DNA of 64,000 nt. Source: Marinobacter manganoxydans MnI7-9 (GTDB taxonomy: Bacteria; Pseudomonadota; Gammaproteobacteria; Pseudomonadales; Oleiphilaceae). Positions 61,693-64,000 of the stretch are shown here, piece after piece. A model generated the notes under the pieces. It had not been told where the DNA came from. It searched no databases and was given only the letters and a program-made list of their open reading frames with translations. A program made the translations under genes and the position numbers. Within the stretch, counting starts at the first letter, position 1. The number at the start of each line of letters is the position of its first letter. Location: the NCBI RefSeq assembly GCF_000235625.1, contig NZ_AGTR01000032.1, positions 44,236-108,235 of the forward strand. Reading direction: 5' to 3'.

Positions 61693-62235
61693 ATGACGAA
61701 GCCAAAACGAATCTACCTCGCCGGCCCGGAAGTTTTCTTCCCCGCAGCTGAACATCAGGCCATCGTGGCCGAGAAAAAACGCCTGCTTCAGGAAAACGGA
61801 CTGGAGGGCGTAGACCCGCTGGATACTGAACTGGCGCTGTCCGCCAACGAGGCGAAATTCAGGCGCGGGCATCGGATCTACCGGGCCAACCGGGAACTGA
61901 TGGACAGCTGCCAGGCCATCATCGCCAACCTGACCCCCTTCCGCGGCATCAGCGCGGACCCGGGCACCGTCTTTGAGGTGGGTTACATGATCGGACAGGG
62001 TAAACCCGCCTTCGGGTTTACCCTCGAAAGCCGATATTACCGGGAACGAGCAGGCGCCACCGACCTGGACGAACTGGGCCATACCATTGAAGACTTTGAA
62101 ATGAGCGACAACCTGATGATCGAGGGCGGAATCTACAGTTCCGGTGGCCAGCTCTTCGTGGCAGAGCAGCCCGGCGAACACCGGTACTTTTCGGCCGAGC
62201 TGTTCCGTCGTTGCGTGAGGGCGATAAAAAAATAA
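61693..62235 (+). CDS. Nucleoside 2-deoxyribosyltransferase
   Basis: A 180-residue NDT-fold enzyme: RIYLAGPEVFFPAAEHQAIV (phosphate/nucleoside region), RANRELMDSCQAIIANLTPF and ISADPGTVFEVGYMIGQGKP, with the Asp-Glu pair (DPGTVFEVG) where the family has D..T..E. It exchanges or hydrolyses deoxynucleoside bases for salvage. It has an ATG with a weak Shine-Dalgarno. Flanked on both sides by a TCTGTCCC repeat word. Confidence 0.9.
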   Translation: MTKPKRIYLAGPEVFFPAAEHQAIVAEKKRLLQENGLEGVDPLDTELALSANEAKFRRGHRIYRANRELMDSCQAIIANLTPFRGISADPGTVFEVGYMIGQGKPAFGFTLESRYYRERAGATDLDELGHTIEDFEMSDNLMIEGGIYSSGGQLFVAEQPGEHRYFSAELFRRCVRAIKK

Positions 62236-62248
62236 ATCTGTCCCGGTT
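62231..62248 (+). repeat. AAATCTGTCCCGGTTT repeat word
   Basis: AATAAATCTGTCCCGGTT follows and partly overlaps the stop of the deoxyribosyltransferase gene. The same AATCTGTCCCGGTTT word is the right arm of the terminator at 42625-42639. Such words recur between genes of many gammaproteobacteria, as far as I recall beside REP-type elements. Confidence 0.45.
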
Positions 62249-62366
62249 TCCCCCAAGCTAGCTCGTGGTGACGAAGTGCAGGCGTTGCTACAGTGAAACA
62301 AGACCACCGGTTTGCCGTATCCACTACCTAGCAGCGAAAGCCGGCAGCACAGGAAGGGAAGAATCC

Positions 62367-62963
62367 ATGAGCAAAAAGATCGATCTCTACAGTAGCTCGT
62401 ACAGCAATTACTCGCTGGAAACCTACAGCGAGGTCCGGCTGGAGACCTATGGCGAGGATTATGGGCAAACCAGCTGGGTTTCGACTGAAGAATCCCACGA
62501 GATACCCGAGTTACTTCAGCTGACATCGGATTCATCGGTCCTGGACATAGGGTGTGGATCTGGCGGGTACGCTGTCGGCCTGGCAAAGCGTATAGGCTGT
62601 AGGGTTCTAGGGTTCGAGATAAATGAATCGGGCGTGAAAACGGCGAATGCGTTGGCCGAAGATGAGAAGGTCAGCGACCTCGTGAAATTCGAGCAACACG
62701 ATGCGTCTGAAGAATTGCCCTATGAAGATGATTCGTTCGACGCCATCTATTCCACGGATGTCCTGTGCCATGTCCCTCGTCGGCGAGAAGTTCTCTCCAA
62801 CACACAACGGTTGCTAAAACCTGGTGGGAAATTCGTCTTTAGCGACGCTTTGGTGATTGGGGGACTGATTTCCTATGAAGAGCTTGAGAATCGATGCCCA
62901 GACGGTCTGTATTTTTTCAGCCCTCCCGGCATCAACGGTAAGCGACCGGTAATCCCATCTTGA
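62367..62963 (+). CDS. SAM-dependent methyltransferase, apparently 3'-truncated
   Basis: A 198-residue class I methyltransferase of the UbiE/MenG-like type: motif I VLDIGCGSGGYAVGLAKRIG (about residue 56), VLGFEINESGV, the motif-II-region FDAIYSTDVLCHVPRRREVL, and LLKPGGKFVFSDALVIGGLI. After YFFSPPGINGKRPVIPS it stops, whereas homologues continue for some 60-80 residues. No continuation is recognisable in the next 200 bp in any frame. GGAAGGGAAG precedes the ATG at 62367. Confidence 0.8.
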   Translation: MSKKIDLYSSSYSNYSLETYSEVRLETYGEDYGQTSWVSTEESHEIPELLQLTSDSSVLDIGCGSGGYAVGLAKRIGCRVLGFEINESGVKTANALAEDEKVSDLVKFEQHDASEELPYEDDSFDAIYSTDVLCHVPRRREVLSNTQRLLKPGGKFVFSDALVIGGLISYEELENRCPDGLYFFSPPGINGKRPVIPS

Positions 62964-63166
62964 GTCAGACGTTGCCTTCGTGAAGATAGTGTCCAGTGGA
63001 CAAATGGCTTGAAAAATCGCCCAGAGCTTGTCTTTTTGTTCTAGAAATATGGGCGGCGGTTTATTTGCGCCTCTTGTGTCGTTACCCTTCTCAAGATAAG
63101 CGCAAATTCTATACCTATCAGCAATCGCCGTGTTAGAGCTGATTTCAAGACGTTTTCAGATTTGCA

Positions 63167-64000
63167 CTAGCTGTAAAAGCGAAAGTCGTTCTTTTTCTCC
63201 CGTTTCACGGCATACATGGCCATGTCTGCCCGCTCTATCAGCGTTTCCGCCTCATCACCGTTTTCAGGGTACAGTGCAATCCCGATGCTGGTTCCGATAG
63301 AAATGCCAAGGTCGCAGCCCTCAAAACGAAAAGGGGCTTCGAGCGAGGTCAAAAGTTTGCGTGCGACCGTTGCGGCATCCTTTTTTTCATCAAGCGAGGG
63401 CAACAGAGCCATAAATTCATCACCACCATAGCGAGCAAGCGTATCCCCTTCTCGCAAACAATGTTTCAGACCGGATGCGACTTTCTGCAATAGTTGATCA
63501 CCAATCCCATGCCCGTATGCATCGTTTATCGCCTTAAAATTGTCGAGGTCGATAAAAAACACAGCAAACTTTTGCCTATTACGCCTCGCCTGACTGACAG
63601 CCAACCTAAGTCTGTCCATAAACAAGTTTCTATTAGGCAAATCGGTCAATGAATCGTGAGAAGCACGAAACTCCATTAATTCCAGTGCCTGTTTGCGCTC
63701 AGTTATGTCCCGGGCAATGCCCAAAAAAGGAGGATCCTCTGGAGAAAAGGTTGCTTGAGTTAGCGCGGTATTCACCTCAAGCGTAGAGGTAAGGATAATA
63801 TCAAAGTCCTTATGACCGACTCCTCCACTGTGGGTCTTAAGCTTGATCTCTTGGGTTATTGGCTCGCCAGCCTCGGCCCTCTCAAAGAACAGTGGAAGCT
63901 TCGCAATGTGATCTTCATGAACGAGCCGGGAAAGCGGTTGACCAATTAACTCCTCCGCGGGCAATCCCGTAAGGCTCTCGACTTTATGGTTCAGATATTT
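63167..64000 (-). CDS. PAS-GGDEF diguanylate cyclase (5' end beyond window)
   Basis: The frame is open to the right edge: KYLNHKVESLTG continues upstream of GLPAEELIGQPLSRLVHEDH, so the gene is partial. A PAS domain with PAC end (EDPPFLGIARDITERKQALE) is followed by a GGDEF domain (DSLTDLPNRNLFMDRLRLAV, AVFFIDLDNFKAINDAYGHG and RYGGDEFMALLPSL, the GGDEF motif intact), ending with MYAVKREKKN. Makes c-di-GMP in response to an unknown signal. No RxxD I-site is obvious. Complete only with sequence right of the window. Confidence 0.93.
   Translation of the reverse strand, partial: KYLNHKVESLTGLPAEELIGQPLSRLVHEDHIAKLPLFFERAEAGEPITQEIKLKTHSGGVGHKDFDIILTSTLEVNTALTQATFSPEDPPFLGIARDITERKQALELMEFRASHDSLTDLPNRNLFMDRLRLAVSQARRNRQKFAVFFIDLDNFKAINDAYGHGIGDQLLQKVASGLKHCLREGDTLARYGGDEFMALLPSLDEKKDAATVARKLLTSLEAPFRFEGCDLGISIGTSIGIALYPENGDEAETLIERADMAMYAVKREKKNDFRFYS

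Noticed and set aside
1-64000. CRISPR arrays, tRNA or rRNA genes, intact IS elements
   Set aside because: No regularly spaced repeats, cloverleaf sequences, rRNA-like blocks or transposase ORFs were seen.

Overview
The window looks like chromosomal DNA of a marine gammaproteobacterium, most likely Marinobacter or a close relative. This is inferred from the base composition (GC-rich, roughly 57 percent by eye), dense gene packing with strong GGAG-type ribosome binding sites, a phaZ-phaB-phaC polyhydroxyalkanoate cluster, BCCT and glucosylglycerol osmolyte genes, two phosphate transporters, a pentapeptide MxKDx protein and a SEC-C protein. I see no rRNA, tRNA, CRISPR array, intact insertion sequence or phage gene, and no gene-free stretch longer than about 300 bases.

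Layout. 0.1-4.2 kb (minus strand): a one-carbon cassette with a DmdA-like folate-dependent demethylase, a MetF-like reductase and formate-THF ligase. 4.3-9.7 kb: DUF4112, DsbA/FrnE, a LysR-EamA divergent pair, TenA, a NADAR protein and MtgA. 9.8-14.1 kb: a very small 2OG-oxygenase-like protein coupled to the PHA genes phaZ, phaB and phaC. 14.2-24.4 kb: two periplasmic solute-binding proteins, a VWA/J-domain pair, Ohr, YqeY, threonine aldolase, a BCCT carrier, patatin, GST and cupin. 24.4-31.9 kb: an eroded hydrolase, a GMC oxidoreductase with an atypical SDR, an orphan ATP-grasp enzyme, MscS, and a group of very small proteins and SRPBCC proteins. 32.1-35.7 kb: an Na/Pi-PhoU carrier, a coiled-coil protein and a PiT carrier. 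36-43 kb: NUDIX, a broken metallo-hydrolase, a DUF4124 peptidase-like protein, a phosphodiesterase, SlyD, RadD, DUF4398/OmpA lipoproteins and a cold-shock protein. 43.2-48.2 kb: a repeat lipoprotein and a NarL-type two-component system arranged tail to tail. 48.3-53.2 kb: small conserved proteins and a decayed MFS gene. 53.4-57.1 kb: a fused glucosylglycerol-phosphate phosphatase/synthase followed by a GH13_18 phosphorylase.

The right end (57-64 kb) looks accessory. It holds a decayed flavocytochrome-type reductase, fragments of DUF1294 and SRPBCC genes, an HTH-nucleotidyltransferase/HEPN pair, a Rho paralogue lacking the N-terminal RNA-binding part, a nucleoside deoxyribosyltransferase, a shortened methyltransferase and a GGDEF protein cut by the window edge. 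The most striking signal is that the HTH-nucleotidyltransferase/HEPN pair is bracketed by two pairs of 13-bp near-palindromes (ACCCAAnnnGGGT type). Both pairs have exactly the same 21-bp start-to-start spacing, and one pair encloses a TATAAT box in front of the operon. At least five genes in the window carry visible lesions (internal deletions, frameshifts, nonsense codons), so either this strain is losing accessory genes or the assembly has local errors.
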